This document shows positions 26,000 to 33,467 of a stretch of DNA of 64,000 nt, one piece after another. Origin of the DNA: Xanthomonas boreopolis (lineage in GTDB: Bacteria; Pseudomonadota; Gammaproteobacteria; Xanthomonadales; Xanthomonadaceae); NCBI GenBank assembly GCA_014654535.1, contig BNBA01000008.1, positions 62,001 through 126,000 of the forward strand, read 5' to 3'. A model generated the notes under the pieces. That model made no database searches. It had not been told where the DNA came from and saw only the letters and a list, made by a program, of their open reading frames with translations. Position 1 is the stretch's first letter; each line of letters starts with the position of its first letter. The translations under genes were made by a program, and so were the position numbers.

Positions 26000-27025
26000 T
26001 CAGGGAATCGCGAACGACGCCGGGATGCCGGTGTGCTCCTGGTCGGTGTTCACCAGGTTGGCGTGGTAGTCGCGGGCCAACTGGTGCAGGCGCGCGCGTC
26101 CGGTGGCGACGTCGGCGCCGTCGCCGCCGGGCTTGTCGTCGTTGACGCTGAGCAGGAAGCGGCGGCCTGTCCAACTCTGCACCAGCGAGCGGGGGATCGC
26201 GCCGCTGTCCAGGCGGCCGGCCTGGACGTCGTAGGCGACGTTCCAGCCGGCATTGCCGCCGTAGTAGCCGGCGGTGGGATCGGTCGTGGTGTCCTTGACG
26301 ATCAGCATCGGGAACGCCAGCCGTGCCTTGCCGGACGCCAGCGCCGCGGCATAGTCGCGCGGGCCGCTGTCGGAGACCGTGCCGGGCACGATCAGGAACA
26401 TCACCTTGCCGCGCAGTTCGCCCAGCGTCGGCCAGGGCTTGTTCGCCAGCGCCTCGGCCGGCGTCGCGTAGCGGCTGCCGCAGGCGCTGTCGCGGCACAT
26501 CAGCTTGAGCGGGGTGAAGATGTCCGATTCCGGGATGCGCGCGCGCAGTCCGTTCTCGGACAGGTTGGCGATCATCTCGTCCAGGTCGGCAGGCTGCGTA
26601 CTGGTGCCGAAGCCGTTCTTCATCTCCAGCTTGACCAGGACCAGCGGATGCCCCGGCGTGTTGCGGTGGTAGCTGGCGATGGTGTCCAGGCACGAGCGCA
26701 GGTCCTGGTTGCGGTCGTTGCCGGGCTGCCCGCCCTTGGGGCAGTTGTTGATGTTGGCCAACGGATTGCTGTGCGAGACGCGCCAGCTGCCGAGATTGGT
26801 CCAGGCGTCGACCTCGATCATCTGCACGTCGCGCAGCGCATCGCTCAGGTACTCGTAGACGTCCTTCTTGTCGTAGGTGTTGTGCGAGCCGGCCAACTGC
26901 ACGCGGTCGAGCGGATAGCGGTCGAGATCGGAGGTCTCGGCGCGGGTCTGGGCTTGCGCGGCGCCGGCCAGGCAGGCGGGCAGGACGGCGGCGAGGACGA
27001 GGGACAGGCACTTCGACGTGGGCAT
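26000..27025 (-). CDS. Secreted calcium-dependent phosphoinositide phospholipase C-like enzyme
   Basis: A 341-residue protein with signal peptide (LVLAAVLPACLAGAAQA-QT). It belongs to the PI-PLC X-domain superfamily in its bacterial Ca2+-dependent form. Catalytic histidine H48 lies in AGSHNTYDKK, metal ligands E71 and D73 in MIEVDAW, and the second histidine H85 in VSHSNP. Further family segments are HPLVLVKLEMKNGF and GKVMFLIVPG. Expected action is cleavage of a phosphoinositide or similar phosphodiester to a cyclic or free inositol phosphate outside the cytoplasm. It is last in a reverse group with a histidine acid phosphatase and an STN-type TonB receptor. The substrate is not proven; glycerophosphodiester-like substrates are possible. 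Confidence 0.85.
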   Translation of the reverse strand: MPTSKCLSLVLAAVLPACLAGAAQAQTRAETSDLDRYPLDRVQLAGSHNTYDKKDVYEYLSDALRDVQMIEVDAWTNLGSWRVSHSNPLANINNCPKGGQPGNDRNQDLRSCLDTIASYHRNTPGHPLVLVKLEMKNGFGTSTQPADLDEMIANLSENGLRARIPESDIFTPLKLMCRDSACGSRYATPAEALANKPWPTLGELRGKVMFLIVPGTVSDSGPRDYAAALASGKARLAFPMLIVKDTTTDPTAGYYGGNAGWNVAYDVQAGRLDSGAIPRSLVQSWTGRRFLLSVNDDKPGGDGADVATGRARLHQLARDYHANLVNTDQEHTGIPASFAIP

Positions 27026-27086
27026 CGCATTGCTCTCCGGTTCGGGCGAAGGAAGGGGGCGCCGGCAGTGGGGCCGGCGGCGGCGT

Positions 27087-28388
27087 TCAGGGGGCGGATA
27101 CCACGAAATCGGGATCGACCAGCCGGGCCAGCCGCTGCGCGAAGCGATCCAGCGGGCAGTCGTACCGTGCGTTGGCGATGCTGCAGCCGGGCACGAACAC
27201 GGCGGCTTCCAGCGGCGGCGCCTGCAGCGTCAGCGGCAGGTTGCCGCGCAGCTGCGCCAGGCTCTGCGCGGTGTAGCGCACGCGCAGCACGCGTTCTCCG
27301 TCGGCCAGGCGCCAGCGTTCGAACACCAGCGCGCCACCCGGCGGGGTCTGGTCGGGCAGGTAGCCCGGCACCTGCCAATGCAGGTCGAGCAGCCCCGCCA
27401 GCAACGCGAGCGTGCCGTCGTGGCCGGAAACCACCGTCAACGCGGCGCCGTTGCCGATGGGGGCGTACGGCCAAGCCAATCCGCTGTCCTGCAGCAGCGT
27501 CGCGCCCAGCCGCGACGCGAGCTGCGAACTGGCCATCCGCGCGATGTCCGGCGCGCGCAGGCGCAGGCCGAACTCGGCCTGGTGCGGCAGCGAGGCCTCG
27601 GCCACGCTGATGTCGTCCAGGCCTTGCCAGCCGAGCGACGCGAAGTCCGCGCCATCGGCCCAGGCCATCAGCAGGCTTTCGCTGAGGCCGGAGGCGGTCG
27701 CGGCGGGACCGGCGATCTCGGGCAAGCCCTTGCCGTACTCCGGAAGGGCCGCCGGCGCGGTATCGATGCGCTGCTTGCCGGCACCGGCGCCGATCGGGCA
27801 CGGCACGCGCTCGCATTGGAGCAGAAGCGCCTGCAAGCGGTCGACCATGGGCTGCTGGGCGCGGTTCCAGGCCTCGGCATCGCCGCCGATCCGCCCGGCC
27901 AGCGCGGCGCGCATCAATGCCCGCGCGGCCGGCGTGCGCAGCGCGGGCGGGCCGTCGAACATCGGGTCCGATGCGCCGTCGGCGACGTGGTGGACCGGAT
28001 TCGGGCAGCCCGGCGTGAGCGTCTGCGCGATGGCCTCGGCGGAGGCGATGGTGCGCTGGGTGCGGTTGGCCCAGTAGTAGACGCGCTCGCAGTCGTCGCC
28101 CCGCAGCAGGCCGAGCTGCCGGTAGCGGACGCGATGGTAGGCGCCGAACCGGCGTTCCAGTTCGGCGCCGTGCGCGGTCAGTTCGCCGGCAGGCACGCCG
28201 AAGCGCGGCCAGGGCCGCGCCGAGAACGACTCCAGCCGTTCCGGGCTGGACATCGCGGCGCGCACGCCGTGGCGCTTGAGTACGACGACCTTTTCCAGGG
28301 TGTCCTGCGCGGCGGCGCAGGCGAGCGTGGGGAACAGCAGTGCCAAAGCCAACAGCGGGGCGGCCAGGCGCGTGGTGATGCTTTTCAT
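27087..28388 (-). CDS. Histidine acid phosphatase (phytase or glucose-1-phosphatase type), secreted
   Basis: A 433-residue periplasmic phosphatase with signal peptide (LLALALLFPTLACA). The nucleophile motif is RHGVRAAM at 39-46 (usual RHGxRxP, here alanine instead of proline). The proton-donor motif is GHDGTLALL near residue 323. Six or more cysteines in the mature part may form disulfides, as in AppA/Agp enzymes. Expected reaction: release of phosphate from inositol phosphates or sugar phosphates. Start choice: the open frame extends 50 residues further, but MKSITTRL at 28388 begins a proper signal peptide. It lies 61 bp upstream of the PI-PLC-like gene and 82 bp downstream of the TonB receptor. 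Confidence 0.9.
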   Translation of the reverse strand: MKSITTRLAAPLLALALLFPTLACAAAQDTLEKVVVLKRHGVRAAMSSPERLESFSARPWPRFGVPAGELTAHGAELERRFGAYHRVRYRQLGLLRGDDCERVYYWANRTQRTIASAEAIAQTLTPGCPNPVHHVADGASDPMFDGPPALRTPAARALMRAALAGRIGGDAEAWNRAQQPMVDRLQALLLQCERVPCPIGAGAGKQRIDTAPAALPEYGKGLPEIAGPAATASGLSESLLMAWADGADFASLGWQGLDDISVAEASLPHQAEFGLRLRAPDIARMASSQLASRLGATLLQDSGLAWPYAPIGNGAALTVVSGHDGTLALLAGLLDLHWQVPGYLPDQTPPGGALVFERWRLADGERVLRVRYTAQSLAQLRGNLPLTLQAPPLEAAVFVPGCSIANARYDCPLDRFAQRLARLVDPDFVVSAP

Positions 28389-28470
28389 GGGGAACCGGTA
28401 GCGGAGGCGGAACGGGCGCCAGGCCGGGCCACCATCGCGGCGATGGCGGCCCGGCGAGGCGGCAGGGAAC

Positions 28471-31362
28471 TCAGAAGCGCGCGCGCAGGCCCACCGACCA
28501 GGTGCGGCCGTAGTCGGTATAGCCGCCGAACAGGCCATCGCCGACGTACTGGCGCTGCACCTCGCCGGTCAGGTTGATCGCGTTGACGAACACCGACAGG
28601 TACGGGTTGACGGTGTACGACAGGTTCGCGTCCAGACTGCCGAACTCGTCGGTGTTGAGCGTGGCCACGTTGGCGGTGCCGACCGCGTTGAGGATCTTGT
28701 CGCTCCAGCTGTAGCTCAGCCGCGCGGCCACCGGGCCCTTCTCGTAGAACAGCACCGCGTTGTAGGTGTTCTTGGCGACGCCTTCCAGCTTGTCCTCGAA
28801 GGTGTCGTCGCCGTCGCGGTACTGCGCCTTGCTGTCGGTCCAGGTGTAGTTGAGCTGCATGCCGAGCCCGTCGAGCGGCGCCGGCAGGCCGGAGAACACC
28901 TGCTGGTAGGCCACTTCGGCGCCCTTGACGCTGGCATGGCCGCCGTTGGTCTTCGACGACAGGCGATAGACCTGGCCCTGGTAGGTAAGGTTGGAGATCT
29001 CGGTCTGGATGAAGCGCGAGATGTCCTTGTAGAACACGCCGGCGGTGAGCGCGGTGGTCTTGTCGACGTACCACTCCCAGGTGAGGTCGTACTGCCAGGC
29101 CTCGAACGGCCTCAGCGCGGGGTTGCCGCCGCTGGCGGTGAGGATCTCGCCGCTGGAATTGAAAGTGAGCTTGGAGGAGAGGTCGGTCAGGTCCGGGCGG
29201 GTCATCACCTTGGCCGCCGAGGTGCGAAGCACCATGTCCTCGCGCACGTCCCAGGCCGCATTGAACGACGGCAGCGCCTCGGTGTAGGTGCGCTCGAAGT
29301 GCACAGGCGAAGCCTTGCCGTCGAGGTCGGCGTAGCCGTCGGTGGCCTGCTCGGTGCGTACCAGGCGCACGCCGGCGTTGCCGCGCAGTTCGCGCCCGGC
29401 CAGTTCGTGGCCGAAGTCGGCCATCACGTAGGCCGAGGCGATCTTCTCCTTCACTTCGTAGGAGTTCTGCAGGTCGGCCGCGTTGGGCGTGTTGGCCAGC
29501 GCGGCCGGGGTCGGCCAGTCGCCCCAGAACTTCGATTCGACCGGCGCCAGCCATTCGCGCGGCAAGTCGCCGTTGGAGCCGGACAGCATGTCGCCCACCG
29601 GCAGCGCGGTGAAGTAGCTGGCATCGAAGACCTTGCCGCCGATGCTGTTGAGGATGAGGTCGGCGCGGTCGTAGTCGCGCGAACGCTGGCGGTACTTCAC
29701 GCCGGCCTTGACGGTGCGCAGGAAGCCGCCGTCGAGCGCGCGGCTGGCGTCGAACTGCAATGCGTCCTCCTTGTCCTCGGCGTCGATGGTGCGCCATTCC
29801 AGGCGGCGCCCCGGCGTGGCGCCGGGCGAGGTCGGGTCGTAGCCGTTGGTGAAGGCCCAATCCGGCACGTTGTCGCCGTCGGCCTGCGGCATGTCGATGC
29901 GCATGCCGACGGTGTTGCCGGTGCGCAGGCGGGTGCGACGGATCGGATCGGCGTCGTAGCTGTGCGCCTGCGAGTGGAACGCCACGCCGGACAGCGTCCA
30001 GGCATCGCCGGACCAGGTGGTGCCGAAGCGCACGCTACGGTTGTCGTCGACGATGCCGGAGGTCTCGCGCGAGATCTGCACCTGGCCGTTGCTGTAGTCG
30101 AAGCCGGTCACGGCGTCGTGCGACACCGCGATGTTGCGCATGCGGCCCAGGTTGTCGGTGCCGACGCCGATGCTGTACTCGTCGTAGTTGACCTTCTGGC
30201 GGGCATAGAACAGGTCCAGGTTCATTTCCAGCGCCTGGGTCGGGCGCCATTGCAGCGAGGCGGCCACGCCGGTGCGCTCGCGGTCTTCCAGCTCCAGCGT
30301 GGGGCGGATGCCGGTGGGCGCGTAGTGCGCCTGCCCGTTGGTGCCGGGCACGCCGTTCTCGTAGTAGTCCCAGCTCACTTCGTTGACGCGGTCCTGGCGC
30401 AGGCTGCGCTCGGCGTAGGCGCCGGAGACCAGCAGGCCGAAGGTGCCTTCGGCGTTGACCCAGTTGAACAGGCCGGACACGCGCGGATCGTGCGAGTCGG
30501 CCTTCTGCGCCTGGCTGGATTCGAGGGAGACGTTGGTCAGCGTCCTGCCGAGGTCGAGCGGGCGAAAGGTGCGCACGTTGACGATGCCGCCGATCGCGCC
30601 TTCGTCGAGGTCGGCGGTCGGGCTCTTGATCACGTCCAGGCCCGAGACCAGTTCCGCCGGCAGCGTGTCGTAGCGGAACTGGCGGCCGGTCTGGCCGGAG
30701 TTGCGCACGTTCTCGTTGACCGCCATGGTCTGCCCGTCGAGCGTGGTGACCTGGAAATTGGGGCCGAGGCCGCGCACGCGCACGTACACGCCTTCGCCGC
30801 GGTCGCGCACGATCGACACGCCCGGCACGCGCTGCAGGGCCTCGGCGACGTTCTGGGCCGGCAGCTTGCCGATGTCCTCCGCGGCGATCACGTCCACCAC
30901 GCTGTCGGCGTAGCGCTTGCGCCGCATCTGCTCGCTCAGGCTCCCCGCATAGCTGCCGGTGACCTCGATGCGCTCCAGTTCGGTGGCCTGCGGCAGGGCG
31001 TCGTGGGTGCCGGCCGGGCGCGCTTGGCGGTCGTCCTGCGCCGGCGCCGCGGGAGCGTCCGCCGCCTCGGCCTCGATCGTCACGGTGGTGGCGTTGAGGT
31101 AGCGGTAGCGCAGGCCGGTGCCCTGCAGCAGGCGTTGCAGCGCCTGCTCGGCGCTCAGGCCGGGCGCGACCGCGCCGGCCTGCGGATTGCCGGCGGCGTG
31201 CGCGTCGTAGACGAACTGCAGGCCGGTCTGGCGCGAAAGCGTGTTGAGCGCGCGGTCCAGCGGTTGCGCGGGGATGGCCTGCGTGGCCGCGGGCGTGGCC
31301 TGGGCGAATGCGGTGCCGGCATGGAGGGCGAGGGCGATCGAAAGGAACAGCGTCTTGCGCAT
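28471..31362 (-). CDS. TonB-dependent receptor with N-terminal signalling (STN) domain
   Basis: A 963-residue outer-membrane transducer. The signal peptide (1-21) is followed by an STN domain (about 30-98: PLDRALNTLSRQTGLQFVYDAH), a TonB-box region near LERIEVTGS (about 133-141), the plug (AEDIGKLPAQNVAEALQRVPGVS to about 270) and a 22-strand barrel ending in a terminal phenylalanine (LRARF). STN domains contact FecR-type anti-sigma regulators, and fecR plus ECF sigma genes lie immediately upstream, so the receptor probably induces its own expression when ligand binds. The two enzymes downstream suggest an inositol-phosphate or phosphoinositide-derived ligand, or an iron or other metal chelate of it. 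That is inference. Confidence 0.93.
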   Translation of the reverse strand: MRKTLFLSIALALHAGTAFAQATPAATQAIPAQPLDRALNTLSRQTGLQFVYDAHAAGNPQAGAVAPGLSAEQALQRLLQGTGLRYRYLNATTVTIEAEAADAPAAPAQDDRQARPAGTHDALPQATELERIEVTGSYAGSLSEQMRRKRYADSVVDVIAAEDIGKLPAQNVAEALQRVPGVSIVRDRGEGVYVRVRGLGPNFQVTTLDGQTMAVNENVRNSGQTGRQFRYDTLPAELVSGLDVIKSPTADLDEGAIGGIVNVRTFRPLDLGRTLTNVSLESSQAQKADSHDPRVSGLFNWVNAEGTFGLLVSGAYAERSLRQDRVNEVSWDYYENGVPGTNGQAHYAPTGIRPTLELEDRERTGVAASLQWRPTQALEMNLDLFYARQKVNYDEYSIGVGTDNLGRMRNIAVSHDAVTGFDYSNGQVQISRETSGIVDDNRSVRFGTTWSGDAWTLSGVAFHSQAHSYDADPIRRTRLRTGNTVGMRIDMPQADGDNVPDWAFTNGYDPTSPGATPGRRLEWRTIDAEDKEDALQFDASRALDGGFLRTVKAGVKYRQRSRDYDRADLILNSIGGKVFDASYFTALPVGDMLSGSNGDLPREWLAPVESKFWGDWPTPAALANTPNAADLQNSYEVKEKIASAYVMADFGHELAGRELRGNAGVRLVRTEQATDGYADLDGKASPVHFERTYTEALPSFNAAWDVREDMVLRTSAAKVMTRPDLTDLSSKLTFNSSGEILTASGGNPALRPFEAWQYDLTWEWYVDKTTALTAGVFYKDISRFIQTEISNLTYQGQVYRLSSKTNGGHASVKGAEVAYQQVFSGLPAPLDGLGMQLNYTWTDSKAQYRDGDDTFEDKLEGVAKNTYNAVLFYEKGPVAARLSYSWSDKILNAVGTANVATLNTDEFGSLDANLSYTVNPYLSVFVNAINLTGEVQRQYVGDGLFGGYTDYGRTWSVGLRARF

Positions 31363-31467
31363 CGTCGTGTCCGAGTGGGGGGTAGGGACGCGCGGTTTCG
31401 TCCGCGCATGCCTACCTACGAGGGACGACGGCGAGGATCGGGCACCGTTTTTTCGATGAATTTTTTC

Positions 31468-32526
31468 TTACAGGCGCTTGGGCGCGGCCGCGGCACCGCC
31501 ACGGCGGCCGATCAGCAGCTCGTCGCCGGCGCGGCGTACGTCCAGGGTGGGCTGGTCGCGCAGGAACGCGAGCAGCGAATCGATGTCGCCGCCGCGCAGG
31601 TTGCCGGTCAGGCGCAGCGCCCCGGCTTCGGCGTCCCGGATCCGCAGCTGCGTGCGGTTGAGCCGGTTGAAGCGCTCGGCCACCTCCGACAACGGCTCGT
31701 CGCGGAACACCACGCGGCCGTTCCACCACGCGGTCATGGCTTGCGGATCCTCTTCGCTGATGCGCGTGGCGCGATCGCGATAGGCGATGCGCGCGCTCTG
31801 GCCGGCGCGCAGGTCGGCGAGCAGCGGGGCCGACGGCGCATGCCCGTCCCACACCTTGACCCGGCCTTCGGCGACTTCCACCTGCGCCTGCCGCTGGCGC
31901 AGCGCCACGTCGAAGGTGGTGCCGATGTCCTCGATGCGCAGGCCTGCCGCGCGGACCTCGAACGGACGCCGCCCGGGCGCCACCTCGAAGCTGGCCTGAC
32001 CGCGGCGCAGCTCGATGCGGCGCTGCAGCCAGCCCATCCGCACCGCAATGGCGCTGCCGCCGGCGAGATGGATGCGGCTGCCGTCGTCGAGCACGAACGC
32101 GCGCGGCGCGCCGAGGCCGGTTTCGTGCACGTGTTCGCGTGGCCAGAAGCCGTGCGCCAGCACCGCGACGCCGGCCAGCGTCGCGGCCAGGGCGAAGGCG
32201 CGCGCCAGGCGCGGGCGCCGCGCCGCGGCCGGCGCAGGGCGAGGCGTCGATGCGAGCGGCAGCGCGACGACGTTGTCCCGGGGCGCGTGGGGCGGGGCGG
32301 CCAGCAGCGCATCCAGGTCGATGTCCATCGAACGCAGCGCGCCGCCGAGTTCGCCGGCGATGCACTGGATCGCCAGGTACTCGCGCAAGTGCAGCGGCGA
32401 GGCGACCAGCCAGTCCATGAACTGCGCCTGCTGCTCGGGCGCGAGCTCGCCGGCGCGGTGCAGCGCATGCCAGTGCGCGGCTTCGTGCGTCGCGTGCGCG
32501 CGGTGCTGGGCGGGCGCGTTGCTCAT
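31468..32526 (-). CDS. FecR family anti-sigma/signal-transducing inner-membrane protein
   Basis: A 352-residue FecR homologue. The N-terminal cytoplasmic domain (1-85: HWHALHRAGELAPEQQAQFMDWLVASPLHLREYLAIQCIAGEL) has the conserved tryptophans of the sigma-binding DUF4880 part. One membrane helix follows near 108-126 (AFALAATLAGVAVLAHGFW), then the FecR domain (GAPRAFVLDDGSRIHLAGGSAI to about 250) and a C-terminal STN-contacting region. Its start overlaps the stop of the ECF sigma gene by 4 bp. It should pass the receptor's ligand signal to the sigma factor. Confidence 0.92.
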   Translation of the reverse strand: MSNAPAQHRAHATHEAAHWHALHRAGELAPEQQAQFMDWLVASPLHLREYLAIQCIAGELGGALRSMDIDLDALLAAPPHAPRDNVVALPLASTPRPAPAAARRPRLARAFALAATLAGVAVLAHGFWPREHVHETGLGAPRAFVLDDGSRIHLAGGSAIAVRMGWLQRRIELRRGQASFEVAPGRRPFEVRAAGLRIEDIGTTFDVALRQRQAQVEVAEGRVKVWDGHAPSAPLLADLRAGQSARIAYRDRATRISEEDPQAMTAWWNGRVVFRDEPLSEVAERFNRLNRTQLRIRDAEAGALRLTGNLRGGDIDSLLAFLRDQPTLDVRRAGDELLIGRRGGAAAAPKRL

Positions 32527-33050
32527 TCGTGGCCCGCCTCGTCGGCGAGCGCGCGGCGGCAGGCGGAAAGCCCGCGCACCACGTGCTTCTTGACCATGTG
32601 CGGCGACACGCCCATGCGCTCGGCGATCTGCCGATAGCTGAGCCCGTCGCGGTACTGCATCACCAGCACCGCGCGGGTGTTCTCCGGCAGCCCGGCCAGC
32701 AGCGACTGCAGGCGTTGCTGGCGCTGCTGGCGTTCGACCACGTCGTCGGCCGCCTCGCCGGCGTGCAGCGCGATCGAGAGCTGTTCGAGTTCGTCCAGCG
32801 GCAACGGCGCGGGGCGCCGGCGCGCAGCCTGTTCGCGCGCCAGGTTCATCGCCACGGTGTACAGGTAGGCCTCGGGATTGGCGATGGCCTCGCCCTGGGA
32901 CTGGTGCGCGCGCAGCAAGCGCAGATAGGTCTCCTGCACCATGTCCTCGGCCTCTTCGTGGGCGCCGCGCCGCGCGAAGAACCCGTGCAGCGTCGGGCGG
33001 TGCTCGACGAACAGGCCCGCCCAGCTCCGCTTTGCCTGTCCCTCCGCCAT
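32523..33050 (-). CDS. ECF RNA polymerase sigma factor (FecI-like)
   Basis: A 175-residue sigma-70 family factor of ECF type. Region 2 holds EEAEDMVQETYLRLLRA; region 4 holds LPENTRAVLVMQYRDGLSYRQIAERMGVSPHMVKKHV. It lacks region 3 and is FecI-like by context. A GTG at 33062 would add four residues; I prefer the ATG at 33050. It forms a translationally coupled pair with fecR and is expected to drive the TonB receptor, phosphatase and PI-PLC genes downstream. Its own promoter would lie between 33050 and the copZ gene. Confidence 0.92.
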   Translation of the reverse strand: MAEGQAKRSWAGLFVEHRPTLHGFFARRGAHEEAEDMVQETYLRLLRAHQSQGEAIANPEAYLYTVAMNLAREQAARRRPAPLPLDELEQLSIALHAGEAADDVVERQQRQQRLQSLLAGLPENTRAVLVMQYRDGLSYRQIAERMGVSPHMVKKHVVRGLSACRRALADEAGHE

Positions 33051-33142
33051 ACGACCCCGCACCTCCCCAGCGTGCCGGGCAGGCTATTGCCGGGATATGA
33101 CGCGGCGGTGACGGCGCGCCCGGCGCTGGTGCCGGTGCCGAT

Positions 33143-33334
33143 CTACTTCGGCGGATAGCCGGCGTCGGCGAGCGCGCGCCGGATGGCGGCCTCGTCCGCC
33201 GAGGTCTCGATGCGCACCGTGTGGCTGGGCAGGTCGGCCTCGACCTTGGCTTCCGGCGCCACCGCCTGCACGGCGCGGGTGACGTGGCGGACGCAGCCGC
33301 CGCAGGTCATGTTCTCGATGGTGTAGGCGATCAT
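33143..33334 (-). CDS. copZ: Copper chaperone, HMA domain protein (CopZ-like)
   Basis: A 63-residue single heavy-metal-associated domain with the metal-binding [13 protein letters not shown] loop (the two cysteines of CxxC at 11 and 14) and a ferredoxin-like beta-alpha-beta pattern. It would carry Cu(I) in the cytoplasm and hand it to the P-type ATPase encoded divergently. A longer open frame upstream overlaps the CueR-type promoters and is not coding. The promoter at 33363-33393 has a 19-bp spacer, typical of MerR-family control. Confidence 0.9.
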   Translation of the reverse strand: MIAYTIENMTCGGCVRHVTRAVQAVAPEAKVEADLPSHTVRIETSADEAAIRRALADAGYPPK

Positions 33335-33362
33335 CGTGGAAAGCGTCCTCTGGGAAGCCGCC

Positions 33363-33393
33363 AGGCTAGACCTTCCCACGGTAGCAAGGTCAA
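33363..33393 (-). promoter_or_regulatory. CueR-type promoter for copZ
   Basis: On the minus strand -35 TTGACC (33388-33393) and -10 TAGCCT (33363-33368) are separated by exactly 19 bp, the elongated spacer recognised by MerR/CueR regulators. The spacer contains ACCTTGC and GGGAAGGT half-sites in imperfect symmetry. Confidence 0.75.
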
Positions 33394-33407
33394 GCGCTGG
33401 GGACGGG

Positions 33408-33438
33408 TTGACCTTCCCATCGTGGGAAGGTTCAAGAT
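33408..33438 (+). promoter_or_regulatory. CueR-type promoter for copA
   Basis: -35 TTGACC (33408-33413) and -10 CAAGAT (33433-33438) are 19 bp apart. The spacer region carries a perfect 9+9 inverted repeat, ACCTTCCCA (33411-33419) with TGGGAAGGT (33423-33431), the textbook CueR operator layout. The copA start follows 29 bp downstream. Confidence 0.85.
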
Positions 33439-33467
33439 GGCGCCATCCCGAGATCGAGGCAGCGGAG

